A stretch of 64,000 nucleotides of DNA from Symsagittifera roscoffensis (lineage: Eukaryota > Xenacoelomorpha > Acoela > Convolutidae). Of the stretch, positions 1 through 11,790 are shown piece by piece. A model generated the notes under the pieces. That model was not told where the DNA came from and did not search any database. It saw nothing but the letters and a program-made list of their open reading frames with translations. Position numbers and translations under genes: made by a program. The stretch spans positions 103,742 through 167,741 of the forward strand of contig NW_026971211.1 in NCBI RefSeq assembly GCF_963678635.1. Direction: 5' to 3'. The first letter of the stretch is position 1. Each line of letters starts with the position of its first letter.

Positions 1-25
1 TTCCACATTATTCCAGTTTTTGGAA

Positions 26-73
26 TTCCATCAATCCCAAATACTGACTGGCCAGTATTTGGGATTGATGGAA
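26..73. repeat. Perfect 21-bp inverted repeat with 6-nt loop
   Basis: Positions 26-46 are the exact reverse complement of 53-73, separated by 'actggc'. The stem contains 'caatcccaaatactg'. The same hairpin recurs around 1955-2002, and weaker versions occur near 1655-1700 and 3583-3632. It is the most symmetrical part of the 1.93-kb unit. It could be an element terminus or a palindrome amplified with the array. Confidence 0.85.
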
Positions 74-624
74 CCCCAAATACTGAATCATTTCGACGAT
101 TTGCTATGAGTTGGGTTTCTAATCACTCTCAACCTAATGACTTCAAACACTGGATATATTCCATAATTATTCCAAATTATTCCGGTTTTTGGGATTTCAT
201 CAATCCCAAATACTGACCTAATTTCGCGATACGCTGTGTGTTGTGTTTCCATACACTCTCAACCCAATGACTACGATTACTGCATTTAGTCGTTATGCTT
301 ATAAAATCAGTATTTATTCGTTATGCTTCCAAAATCAGTGTTTGGGATTAAAGCAATCCCAAATTCTGACCTAGTTTGTCGATATGCTGTGTGTACCATA
401 CACTCTCAACTCAATGACTCCAAATATTGAAATTGTTTGGTGTTGTGTTTCCAAAATACTAAAAGATGACTTCCATCGATTTAGGTTACCAATGTTTTAA
501 GACTTCTTCGTGGATTCCGCTGACAATGTTTAAATATTTGCTTTTAAATTCCGCATTGTTAGAGATAAGAATTCCAGCTCAGCTTTTAATTGTTCATATG
601 CCAGTTCAGTCTTGAACAAAATTT

Positions 625-1347
625 GGAGTCCACTTACAGTTTGCGGAATCCACTTACATTTGCGGATTCCGCTTAGATTTTGCGGAACTCACTTACAGCT
701 GCGAAAAATTCAATATGGGGTAATTCAAAAAACTCCAGTTGAGCTGCTGATAAAGGAAGTTTGAATTAATTTTCTTTTTTTTGTTTTCCTTCCTTTTTGG
801 GTAGGGGCTTTTTTGCATTCCTACTCGAAGCAATTGAATTTTTAAACAAATCTCTAGCAGTAGGGGAGTGTTGAAAAAAATTGTGTAAGGTCAGAATCAA
901 ACTTTTGATCAAATTGAAGAAATTGTGTCGCTGGATGATTATTTTTCTTTCAATCTTCGCAACTACTGTTAGATTGTCGCTTTATAGTGCAATTTTTTAA
1001 TCATCATTTGTGTGTTCTTTTGTTAAAAACACATTACGAGGCCAAACTGTGCATTCTCTGCATTGTAAGCGGAATCCGCAACAGGCCAAAATCAGATTTG
1101 TTGCGGATCCGCAACATTGCTTATTTTTTTTGATCTTCTATGCTGTTTTGGATTCCGCAAACAAATACCTAAATCATTGTACCGCTCAAAATCGCTCGAA
1201 AAATAGGCGAATTTGCGGAACTGTAATTGCAGAATCCAGAACAGTTTCTGGAATCCAAAAGCAAATGATAAAAAATTTGTATCGTTAAATTGAGCTGTTG
1301 CGGAATCCGCAGCTGTAAGTGGAATCCGAAAATTGTAAGTGGAGTCC
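625..1347. mobile_element. Non-autonomous element with long degenerate TIRs (copy 1)
   Basis: The left end (625-676) reads 'ggagtccacttacag' followed by 'gcggaatccacttacat' and 'gcggattccgc'. The right end (about 1295-1347) is the same series in reverse complement. Between them is about 600 bp of T-rich sequence with no coding sign. Terminal inverted repeats with no transposase suggest a MITE-like unit captured inside the 1.93-kb array. No target-site duplication was established. Confidence 0.55.
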
Positions 1348-2553
1348 ACATTTTGTTTGCGGATTCCCTTTACATATATTTTTATATGTAGTAGCCTTTA
1401 AAATTGTATCTTTTAAACACATCATTTGATTTCACTAGAATAGAAATTTAATAGAATAGAAATTTACTAAAAACAGATCAGTGTTTGCGATCCATGGAAT
1501 CCCAATTACTGACCAGTATTTGGGATCAATAAAATCCCAAATACTGAACTAATTAGACGATTTGCTATGCGTTGGGTTTTTAATCACTCTCAACCTAATG
1601 ACTCAAAATACTGGATTTTTTCCATTTTTATTCCACATTATTCCAGTTTTTGGAATTCCATCAATCCCAAAAACTGACTGACCAGTATTTGGGATTGATG
1701 GAACCCTAAAAACTGAACCATTTTGACGATTTGCTTTAAGTTGGGTTTGTAATCACTCTCAACCTAATGACTCCAAACACTGGATATATTCCATAGTTAT
1801 TCCAAATTATTCCGGTTTTTGGGATTCCATCAATCCCAAATACTGAACCATTTCGACGATTTGCTATGAGTTGGGTTTCTAATCACTCTCAACCTAATGA
1901 CTCAAAATACTGGATATTTTCCATATTTATTCCACATTATTCCAGTTTTTGGAATTCCATCAATCCCAAATACTGACTGGCCAGTATTTGGGATTGATGG
2001 AACCCCAAATACTGAACCATTTCGACGATTTGCTATGAGTTGGGTTTCTAATCACTCTCAACCTAATGACTTCAAACACTGGATATATTCCATAATTATT
2101 CCAAATTATTCCGGTTTTTGGGATTTCATCAGTCCCAAATACTGACCTAATTTCGCGATACGCTGTGTGTTGTGTTTCCATGCACTCTCAACCCAATGAC
2201 TACGATTACTGCATTTAGTCGTTATGCTTTTAAAATCAGTATTTATTCATTATGCTTCCAAAATCAGTGTTTGGGATTAAAGCAATCCCAAATTCTGACC
2301 TAATTTGTCGATATGCTGTGTGTACCATACACTCTCAACTCAATGACTACAAATATTGAAATTGTTTGGTGTTGTGTTTCCGAAATACTAAAAAATGACT
2401 TCCATCGATTTAGGTTAAAACGTTTTAAGACTTCTTCGTGGATTCCATTGACAACGTTTAAATATTTGCTTTTAAATTCCGCATTGTTAGAGATAAGAGT
2501 TCCAGCTCAGCTTTTAATTGTTCATATGCAAGTTCAGTCTTGAACAAAAGTTG

Positions 2554-3276
2554 GAGTCCACTTACAGTTTGCGGAATCCACTTACATTTGCGGATTCCGC
2601 TTAGATTTTGCGGAACCCACTTACAGTTGCGAAAAATTCAATATGGGGTAATTCAAAAAAACTCCAGTTGAGCTGCTGATGAAGGAAATTTGAATTAATT
2701 TTCTTTTTTTTTGTTTTCCTTCCTTTTTGGGTAGGGGCTTTTTTGCATTCCTACTCGAAGCAATTGAATTTTTAAACAAATCTCTAGCAGTAGGGGAGTG
2801 TTGAAAAAAATTGTGTAAGGTCAGAATCAAACTTTTGATCAAATTGAAGAAATTGTGTCGCTGGATGATTATGTTTCTTTCAATCTTCGCAACTGCTGTT
2901 AGATTGTCGCTTTATAGTGCAATTTTTAATCATCATTTGTGTGTTCTTTTGTTTAAAACACATTACGAGGCCAAACTGTGCATTCTCTGCATTGTAAGCG
3001 GAATCCGCAACAGGCCAAAATCAGATTTGTTGCGGATCCGCAAGATTGCTTATTTTCTTTGATCTTATATGCTGTTTTGGATTCCACAAACAAATACCTA
3101 AATCATTGTACCGCTCAAAATCGAACGAAAAATAGGCGAATTTGCGGAACGGTAATTGCAGAATCCAGAACAGTTTCTGGAATCCAAAAGCAAAAGATAA
3201 AAAATTTGTATCGTTAAAGTGAGCTGTTGCGGAATCCGCAGCTGTAAGTGGAATCCGAAAATTGTAAGTGGAGTCC
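2554..3276. mobile_element. Non-autonomous element with long degenerate TIRs (copy 2)
   Basis: Second copy of the inverted-repeat segment at 625-1347, displaced by 1929 bp as part of the tandem array. A broken third copy is seen at 4184-4355, where the 'gcggaatcc' and 'ccacttaca' words are scattered and the right-hand TIR is not intact. Confidence 0.55.
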
Positions 3277-4439
3277 ACATTTTGTTTGCGGATTCCCTTT
3301 ACATATATTTTTATATGTAGTAGCCTTTAAAATTGTATCTTTTAAACACATCATTTGATTTCACTAGAATAGAAATTTATTAGAATAGAAATTTACTAAA
3401 AACAGATCAGTGTTTGCGATCCATGGAATCCCAATTACTGACCAGTATTTGGGATCAATAAAATCCCAAATACTGAACTAATTAGACGATTTGCTATGCG
3501 TTGGGTTTTTAATCACTCTCAACCTAATGACTCAAAATACTGGATTTTTTCCATTTTATTCCACATTATTCCAGTTTTTGGAATTCCATCAATCCCAAAT
3601 ACTGACTGACCAGTATTTGGGATTGATGGAACCCTAAATACTGAACCATTTCGACGATTTGCTTTGAGTTGGGTTTGTAATCACTCTCAACCTAATGACT
3701 CCAAACAATGGATATATTCCATAGTTATTCCAAATTTCTCCAGTTTTTGGGATTTCATCAATCCCAAATACCGACCTTATTTCGCGATACGCTGTGTTTT
3801 GTGTTTCCATACACTCTCAACCCAATGACTACGATTACTGCATTTAGTCGTTATGCTTTTAAAATCAGTATTTATTCGTTATGGTTCCAAAATCAGTGTT
3901 TGGGATTAACGCAATCCCAAATACTGACCTAATTTGTCGATATGCTGTGTGTACCATACACTCTCAACTCAATGACTCCAAATATCGAAATTGTTTGGTG
4001 TTGTGTTTCCAAAATACTAAAAGGTGACATCCACCGATTTAGGTTACCAATGTTTTAAGACTTCTTCGTGGATTCCGCTGACAAAGTTTAAATATTTGCT
4101 TTTAAATTCCGCATTGTTAGAGATAAGAGTTCCAGCTCAGCTTTTAATTGTTCATGTGCAAGTTCAGTCTTGAACAAAATTTGGAATCCACTTACAGTTT
4201 GCAGAAGCCACTTACATTTGCGGAACCCAGAACAACTAGCTATATTTGCTTGTTGCGGAATCCTTAATAAAACAAATGTGCCGACAAAATTTACGTTACA
4301 GGTATATGTATGCGGAATCCACTGAAATTTTGTTTGTGGAATCCACTTACATTTTCGGACATTTTTAAGACTTGTCTCGGGAATCCAGGATCATACGTTT
4401 GATCAGTTTTGCATTCTTATTGCTCTCAGTATCCCATTT

Positions 4440-5400
4440 TGCATGATTTGACGAGTTTTTGAGAACTGTTTTGGCGTTTTTTATAGAGAAAAGTCAATTT
4501 GAGCTGTGGATTATTTTAAGGAAGCTTTAAACTCTTAGTTAATTATAGATTGACTACTCAAAGTTCGAGTTTAAGAGCACAATATAAAAGTCTTGCAAAT
4601 GTTGTTAGAATTTTTACGGCTGAAGCTGTCTTAGCATTTCGATATGTCTTTTTTGTCGTTTTGTGTCATTGAAAAAAATTCTGTACTGAGAAGTGTTTTT
4701 TTTTCTGTCGGTGAAGTTTTTTTTCTTCAAACATCCTTTCAAAAATCAGCTTGGGTAAAGCGTACTAATTACTGCTTTGTCTTATGGCAGGGAGTAATTG
4801 ATGAGTCAGGTGTCTGTCTTCAATGATTAGATTGGGGGTTTGAATTTCCTAGATGTTTTTATTTGCAATGTTGATTTCCTTTTCAGGCTGCTTTGTAGTT
4901 TCTTACAACTTAAGAACTACATGACGCTTGTTTTTCCCATTGCGCCTGCAATGATGCCTGCCTCTACAGTGCAGTACTGCAGTGCAGTACTGGACGCCTC
5001 TACGTAGAATAGGCGTCCATATGTTTCTCCAAGGATTTTTTCAAATACTAGACCCAGTATTTGCCATTCCAGCAGCTTGTTTTGGCAAACTGATGAGTCA
5101 CAGTTGAGATGGATTATGATTTTCAACAGAACATAATTTTCAGAAAGAACGTATCAAGAATCTGGTTTTAATTTTGATTAAAGATTTTTATTAATACACT
5201 TGCGAAAGCAAATGTCTTGTAATCGGGAACTAGATATTTTTCCGTAAACATTTTATCTTACACATTTTCAGCTTGCTGTGCTATCGAATCGTTGCAACTT
5301 TGCACTCGGCCTAGAGGTAGCGCCGTCACCTTTGCACCCTAAGGTTTGTGATTTGAATACCGGTGGGATCTTGTTTTGCTACAGTAAGAACTGATTTGCC
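4440..5400 (+). repeat. Diverged 1.1-kb element, copy 1, with tRNA-like segment
   Basis: Aligns by eye with 5575-6440. Shared blocks include 'gctgaagctgtc..agcat', the run through 'ctgtactgagaag' and 'cttcaaacatc', and 'aaatgtcttgtaatcgggaactaga' near 5210. The copy ends with a tRNA-like region at 5304-5376. A partial relative of the 'gtcttgtaatc' block is also found near 14580. No coding sequence is recognised. Confidence 0.6.
5304..5376 (+). mobile_element. tRNA-derived SINE-like head
   Basis: Contains an A-box-like 'ctcggcctagaggtagcgcc' and, about 35 nt later, a B-box-like 'tttgtgatttgaatacc'. The spacing resembles a tRNA gene but the arms pair poorly. Best read as a decayed Pol III promoter head of a SINE-type element. 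A sister copy is at 6335-6408. Confidence 0.45.
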
Positions 5401-5574
5401 GGAATTTCGCTTGACTGCTCAATTTTGGTCGGCTTATATACCAAATCAGGAATTTTCTTGTGATGTAATTAAGTATCATAGTAGTTACAAGTGTTGTTCA
5501 ATGTAACTTAAGATGGACTTGAATCTTTTTTTAATTTTTTTTTTAAATTTTTTTGGCTCAACTGCTGTCTGCTT

Positions 5575-6440
5575 AAAGTTTTTGAGAATTTGTTTGCCTT
5601 TTTTTATGAAGAAACTTGTATTTCAGTTGAAAAATATGATAAAAAGCTTAAAACTAGGCTGCTCGAACGTCGAGGTTAAAGAAACAATTTGAAAGGGCTG
5701 CAGCTGTTTAAGAAAATTTGCGGTTGAAGCTGTCCCAGCATTTTTTGTCGTTTTATGTTATTTAAAAAATTTCTGTACAGAGAAGTTTTTTTTTCTAACA
5801 GAGAAGTTTCTTTTTCCTCAAACATCAATTGGAAAATCCGTTCAAGTAAAGCTATTGATTGCTGCTTGTGTTTATGGTAAAGGTTAGGTGGTAAGGCAAG
5901 TGAATTTTTTGAATCGATCGTGATTTGAATCTCCTAGATAATTTTCAATTCAGATTTTGCCTCCAGGCTGCGTTGTAATTTCTTGGAACTTAAGACCTAC
6001 ATGATGCTTGTTTCTGCGTCCATATGTTTCTCCAAAGAATTTTTATTTCAAATAAAAGTTCCCGTACTTTTATACGTATTTATCATGGAGTTTTGCGCTT
6101 CTAGCTGCTTATTTTGGCATTTTGAGTATTCATAGTTGAGATAAATGAAGGTTTTTAACAGTCAACAGGGTTCAGAAACAAAACGTACAAGTAGTCAGGT
6201 TTTAAATGTAATCCAATGTTTTCTATGATTGAACTTGCGTAAGCAGGTGTCTTCTGATCGCGAGCTAGTTTTTTTTCCGTAAATAAATTTCTTACACATT
6301 TGCATCTAATTTTTTTTTTGAATCACTGACAATCGGCCTAGAGATAACGCCGTCGCTTTTGTACTCTAGGATCTGGGTTTCGAATCCTGGTTGAACCTTG
6401 TTTTTGAAAGACCGCCTCTTTGCCTGTGTGCTTGCATACT
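5575..6440 (+). repeat. Diverged 1.1-kb element, copy 2, with tRNA-like segment
   Basis: Second copy of the 4440-5400 element in the same orientation, diverged by substitutions and small indels, so the duplication is old compared with the nearly identical 7.3-kb blocks elsewhere in the window. It again ends in a tRNA-like segment. Confidence 0.6.
6335..6408 (+). mobile_element. tRNA-derived SINE-like head
   Basis: A-box-like 'tcggcctagagataacgcc' and B-box-like 'gggtttcgaatcctgg' at tRNA-like spacing. The B box is better preserved than in the copy at 5304-5376. Acceptor-stem pairing is not convincing, so it is not called as a tRNA gene. Confidence 0.5.
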
Positions 6441-8239
6441 TTCCCAGTATCTTTTTCCTTTTCCCTGAAAAAGTCCAAAAAAAGTCTGTGGTGGGAACAT
6501 TTGACCCATAATTTTTTGTTTTCTCAAAAACTATCCTATCAAATCTAAGATTTTCGTTCTCATGAATAGAAAAAAATAGAAAATTGAACGCGCACATAAA
6601 ATTATGGCCCTCGAGTCATAATAGTCAATTTTTCAATTTTTTGACCGTTTTTGACTTTTATCGAAAACTAACCTACCATATCTTGGTTTAATCGATATCT
6701 GGTTTTAATAGAGATTTTGGGTTTAATCAAAATCACAAGTTGCATGAATATCCTCTATGTCAGCGGCTACGCCCAAATTTTTTTGTTGACCATTTTGTTT
6801 GGATTCTTCTCGATAAACTGCCAAATCTGATATCATAGGTTTAACCAAAACAACAGGTTATTGAAAGCATACCAGGAAAAATGGCCACCACAATATTCTT
6901 TATAAAATGTTATGGCCTTCAAAGGAGTCAAAGTTATACAAGTTTGACGTTTATTGAAAAATTTTTAAACTTTCTCGAAAAAGAGACCGTATTAAAGAGA
7001 CCATTTTCGGAATCTTTTCTGCTATAGCGGCCATTAATTGTCTTTTATCGAGAGACAAGAAAATTTTGATTCACCTCTTTTCAACATTTTTTTAACCGCT
7101 TGTTTTTTTTGTTGTCTCCGCTTGGCGTCTGTTTTTATTAGTGTTACCAAGAGCATCCGGTTGCTTTGACGAGGTGACTTAAAGTTTCCAACCAGTTATT
7201 AGTTTCAAAAAACAATCTTTGAAATATGCGGAAGAAATTAAACCTTTGTCATTATAGTTTGTCACTGTTTACACATAGCCTAATTGTTCTGATAAACTTT
7301 TTGAATAGTTTGGATGAAGAATGATAGCCAACCTATATTCAATGATGATCATATTTTTGGCCAAGTTGACTTTTGCGAATGAAAGCAAAAGAACTTTTGG
7401 GGAAAATACAAGGACCATTGGGAGATCCAAAATTGCTCGGATTATTTACAAAAATGGTCCGTATAGTAGTCAAGCAAAGCAAAGAGATCAAAAACTGAGG
7501 GCGATTTAATCAAAATTTGATAATAGAATTAGAACTGATTTTGTACTGTATCCGAAAGAATTGTAGATCTTGAGAGTTACTCTCGTAATTTATGCCTGAG
7601 TTTCTCCAACATTGATATTGGGCGATCCTGCAAATAATGAATAACATCTTGTCAGTTAACTTTCTCAGACATAAAATTGGCGCCTTTTGTCCTCTGAGAC
7701 CTCGAAAAATGCACCTGTTTCACGCTTAGAGGCGCAGATGATGACAGAAAGAGTTCCTGAACAATAAAAGACAACATGTGTTTTTGAAGAGTGCTTATCC
7801 CTTCGCGAGAGAACAATTGATCAGAAGCGATAGCCAACCGTATCTTATAATATACTCACAAACAAGTTGTTTTATGCCAATAACACCAACAATCTGTAGC
7901 CTAACCCCGTAAAAAAAATCAAAGCTGAATTGCATGCAAAAACTGAAACATCTACTGAAACGAGAAAAGCGAAAGATTCCCAATAACTGAGCTGAGCCGA
8001 AGTTGTTATGGAAACACCAAAACATTCATATTCCAATGACAAGGCAGAAGCGAACAATCCTATGCGACGATCAGTAAAAAGCGAAAGATAAATTTTTCTA
8101 CCCTTGAGGAGCAGGAAGAAACTCAGTCTATTGCAGGTGAAATTGTAACTCAATTGTTCCTCTTATCATTACAATACTGAAACCAATTACACCACCAAAT
8201 AGTTATAATGTTTGAAAGCACCAGGCAAAACTTCAATAG
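6441..8239. other. Repeat-derived region, no supported gene
   Basis: Segment 6800-6900 ('gatatcataggtttaaccaaaacaacagg') is the reverse complement of a repeat at about 40190-40235. Segment 7190-7290 ('tttgaaatatgcggaagaaa') recurs at 14950-15040. From about 7320 to 8240 there are short open stretches that could be the decayed 5' part (ORF1 region) of the LINE that follows, but nothing diagnostic is visible. Confidence 0.4.
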
Positions 8240-9189
8240 GTGCCCTTCGTGTTAAACAGTCGACTGGTACCTAGCCATAATTCTGTGTCATCTAATTTAT
8301 CTGATGCTTATAACAATTTTTCAGTTCTGCCTCAAAACAATATGTCACTAAAACCATATTTCGAAAATTTGAAAGCATTTATGATAATTCTTAAGTCACC
8401 GCCAGATATAATTTGGTTAAGTGAAGTTTGGCTTACTGATAATGATAACAATAAAGATTATCTTTTAATGGTTAGTATGATTGTTTAGTGAAAACCAGAC
8501 TAATGTAGGAGGAGGAGGGGTCATAAAGCAACTTAAGGAAAACGTGAAGATATTCAGGCAACTGGAAACTCCGTTTTAAGATTCGATCTTTGATGAGGTC
8601 AAGAAAAACAGTTTGTTAATCAGCTTAAATATTTCGCGGAGTTGAATAGTTGAACACCGGAAAAGGTCCTCATATGCGGAGATTTTCATGACAAAACGCT
8701 AGAGGAGAATCAATTTTCTACTAACTACCTAAATAACATCATTTCTAGTTTTTGTACTAGAACCGACTCACTTATCAACATAATTTTCATGTAATGATCC
8801 ATTTCTATATAAGAATTTATCGAATGCTAGAAATAAAGTCATGCAGTACGAAAACATTGACGATCCTAATCATATGGCCAATAAAACAAGCATTTCCAGA
8901 TTCTAGATATATTTTTAGGGATACTACTTTTCATAATTATAAATCAAGGCTAAGTAGTTTTCTCAAATACTTGAAACAATCTTTTCAAGCGAAAGAAAAT
9001 GAGGTTCTTCTAATGGAATATCCTGAGCAAGCCTTTGAAAGTTTTCAATCTATCTGCACAAAAATGATGAGCCAATTTGCCTTAGTCAAGAAAAAACCTA
9101 GCAAGAAACCACATCTACCTGGGTTCAACAATGCATTTAAAAATTTCGAAAAAAAACGGAACAAAGCACACAGAAACTTTAAAAAATAG
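8240..9189 (+). pseudogene. LINE endonuclease domain and linker (broken)
   Basis: The first open piece (8240-8488) contains LPQNNMSLKPYF followed by SPPDIIWLSEVWLTDN, which matches the APE endonuclease motif that carries the metal-binding glutamate (LSEVWL, like the usual LTETWL). The frame then breaks. It resumes at 8794-9189, where TTFHNYKS, PEQAFESFQ and a basic tail (KKRNKAHRNFKK) match the region between endonuclease and RT. Several stops separate the pieces, so no product is expected. In life this domain nicks target DNA to prime reverse transcription. Confidence 0.75.
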
Positions 9190-9499
9190 AAAATACTACA
9201 TTATTGAATAATTTTAATAATTTTTTTAAAAAATGATAAAGCGATAAAAATGAAAAAATGAAAATTTTATCTGAATGAATTCAGGAATTGTACTGATGAC
9301 TCAAGTCAAATATATAAACTACTTAATAAGCTAAATGACAAATCTTCAACTCGTTTGAAAGTGCCAATTCTTGAATCATTCCAAAGGTTCAATAATAATC
9401 CACTTGAAAAAGATGTTGCAAACAGATTCAATGATTTTTGATTATTTGGTAAAAACCTGAAAAACGATATTATAAGTGTATCTCCACATATGTACCTAA

Positions 9500-10990
9500 A
9501 TAAAGTTTCCTAAAAGACCAACGCCATTGGGGATCAACAAATTTATCTGTCAATTGGACAACAGTTCGACATCCGGAGATGACTATATTAACAATCAAAT
9601 AGTAAAAGTGTCTAAAAACGTTACTGCCCCATTTCTATCGTTCGTTTTGAAAAAGACATAAGTTTTTCTGCTTTGCACAAAATTTTTTCCAGAAACCAAA
9701 ATTTTTTCCAGTGTAAAAAAACAGATTTGATGAAAACAAAATTACAATCTCTTAACTTATTTTATGGAGCAAGCTATACGAAAGAACAATGTATTATCGA
9801 ATCTAAGCATACACGGAAGAATTAGCTTTGTTGTATAGCAAACAGTTTGGGTTCAGATTAAAACAAAAGACAAAACAAGAGGTTGTTGAACTAAATCAAA
9901 AGACAAGACTTAAGCAGGCTCATAACTAGTTTAAGCAGGCTCATAGTTTCTTCTTTGATTTAAGAAAACTTTTGATACTCTCAACCATGAAATAATTCTA
10001 ATGAAATTTGATGCAAATGTAGATAGAGGCAATTGTCTAAAAAGCTTAAAGTCTTAGCTCAACGATTGTCAACAACGAGTTGAATTAAAAGGTTTTTCTT
10101 CAGATTGGAAGAAAATAAATTGCGGCATCCCACAAGGATCAGTTTTAGGTCCGTTGCTGTTTTTTATATACACTAAAAGTTTGCCCGTGACTTGTAAAAA
10201 CAGCGGAAGTATTTTTATTTGCAAATGAAGCCAATATAACAAAGATGACACCAATATAACTTTGTACGGTTGAACAAAAAAATTATAAGCAATTCAAATT
10301 TCAATTAATTTCTCAGAGATGATCTTAAAACCTGTTCGTAAGCTTCCAGGTTGATATTCTGACTCTAAATTATTATTGCAAAGCCATTTTGAATCGCTGA
10401 AAAAAGACTCGGAAAACAATGCGGGATTATATCGAAATTAGGACATTATGCGCCACGATATCAATTGCTTGGATACTATAAAAGTTTTTGTGTTTCCAAT
10501 CATTCAGTATGAGATTCTCAAATACGGTTGTTGTAGCTACAATTCACTTAAACGTATACTATTCTGCAAAAAAAATAAATTCATCTATTTCCGAAAGCGT
10601 AGCGTTACTTTTCGTGATATTTTTCTGTAGAAAAGATTTTTATCAGTGATTGAAGTTCATGTTCACGAACTATTCAAACTCGTGCTTCACGCAGTCACCG
10701 AATTTCTCTTTCGAATTTTTTTCAACGATCTACTTTAGTTCGAAAATGAGACATGGGGCACAAGACTGTTGAAAACAAAACTATTAGCAGAACCCATTAA
10801 AAAAATTGATCGAAGAAAAACTTCAAAGCGCGCGATATCGACGGATTTGCCATTCAATATTGCGCTACCAAGTTTTTCAACTTTTTGTCAGCGTAAAAAT
10901 TTATCCACGAGTATATTGAAAAATTTTTGCTAAAATATTTAGTATAATTTTATCATCCATTTAAAACTGTATTTTTACTGCAAAATGAAG
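9500..10990 (+). pseudogene. LINE reverse transcriptase domain (broken)
   Basis: Motif A appears as KKTFDTLNHEII around 9963-10001, retaining an F-D pair where the catalytic aspartate is expected. GIPQGSVLGPLLFF lies at 10121-10172. The expected FADD block is not intact: after LPVTC (about 10190) the frame is disrupted. The C-terminal part contains HVHELFKLV near 10650, and the last conserved stretch, similar to the usual 'NxLP' segment, lies near 10840-10880. Many stops and frameshifts are present. Confidence 0.75.
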
Positions 10991-11499
10991 AGTTAATCGA
11001 TTACAGTTTCAAATAATAATAAGAAAAAATATTGAACCTGTGGTTGTTTGCTAACGGGGGTGTATCTTAGGATTAACGTTAAAACTTGATGACCTAGAAT
11101 TAATTTAGGAGATGCGGACATTTTTACGATTAGCTTAGGAGATGCGGAGGAATGTACGATTTTTGAAATAAAATTCAAAAACTTAGAAAAAAATCTAATT
11201 AATTTTAAATTGAGTTTTTTCTTACAGGCGGTTGCCTGCTAACATAGGTATAGTTTGAGATTTTGATTAGAAGGCCAACACTTGATTGTCCAGAAGCTGG
11301 AAATTAGGAGATAGGGATGGTTTCACGAATTTGTGTCACGAATAATTTCTTGAAAAATTTTTTCCTGATAGTGAAAGAAAGATAAATAGCTAGGGTAGAA
11401 GTTTGTGAGCCATATGGCCCCGTTGTCTATCCTCCCCGTGTCTTATTTAAAAAATTACCAACAATGAATTGCTCAATTCATGTTTTAAGTGACCGGAGA

Positions 11500-11790
11500 A
11501 ATTAGTTTTGTTTCTATCTTTACACAAGCGAAATGGCTAAGCTTCATTGTATTTGTTTTTCAAAGTGCTCATTTTTTAACGAAAAATCTTGATAAACATT
11601 TCGTAAAAACGACGTTTTTGAATGAGATAATTTTAAACACTGTTTTGGCAATTTTGCTTCAATTATTTTAGTCGATCTATGGATAATTTTAGGTGAATCT
11701 CCTTGGTTCATGAAAATGCTGGTCTGTTTACTTTGCAATCGGATACTAGATTTTTTCCTGTAATTAACTTTGTTCACGGGAATCTGGACT
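11500..11790 (+). repeat. Dispersed repeat R1, copy 1
   Basis: About 200 bp from 'gctaagcttcattgt' through 'gataattttaaacactgttttggcaattttgc' is nearly the same as 15050-15250. The frames inside change between copies, so this is a non-coding repeat. Confidence 0.75.

Larger units (their letters stand above)
1..4360. repeat. Tandem array of a roughly 1.93-kb unit
   Basis: Sequence at 1-1630 recurs at 1930-3560 with an offset of 1929 bp and only scattered differences; a third, internally shortened copy runs from about 3560 to 4360. Each unit joins two parts. One is a stretch of degenerate 150-300 bp sub-repeats carrying the words 'caatcccaaatactga' and 'aatcactctcaacctaatga'. The other is a segment bounded by inverted 'ccacttacannttgcgga' repeats. 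The short frames inside repeat with the unit, overlap on both strands and look non-coding. The array runs off the left edge of the window. Confidence 0.9.
8240..10990 (+). mobile_element. Decayed non-LTR retrotransposon (LINE), plus strand
   Basis: Endonuclease, linker, reverse transcriptase and C-terminal blocks follow in the order and at roughly the spacing of an APE-type LINE pol of the Jockey/CR1/L2 kind. The frame is broken by many stops and frameshifts, so the element is dead. The RT signature at 10121-10172 reads GIPQGSVLGPLLFFIY. The C-terminal block reaches about 10985. It is related to, but not a recent copy of, the LINE remnants at 42100-44110 and 55800-58250. The 5' boundary is uncertain and no target-site duplication was found. 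Confidence 0.85.

Noticed and set aside
1010..1288. 92-codon frame and its copy at 2978-3217
   Set aside because: The copies differ in frame and length because of indels. They lie inside a TIR-bounded non-coding repeat and overlap minus-strand frames.
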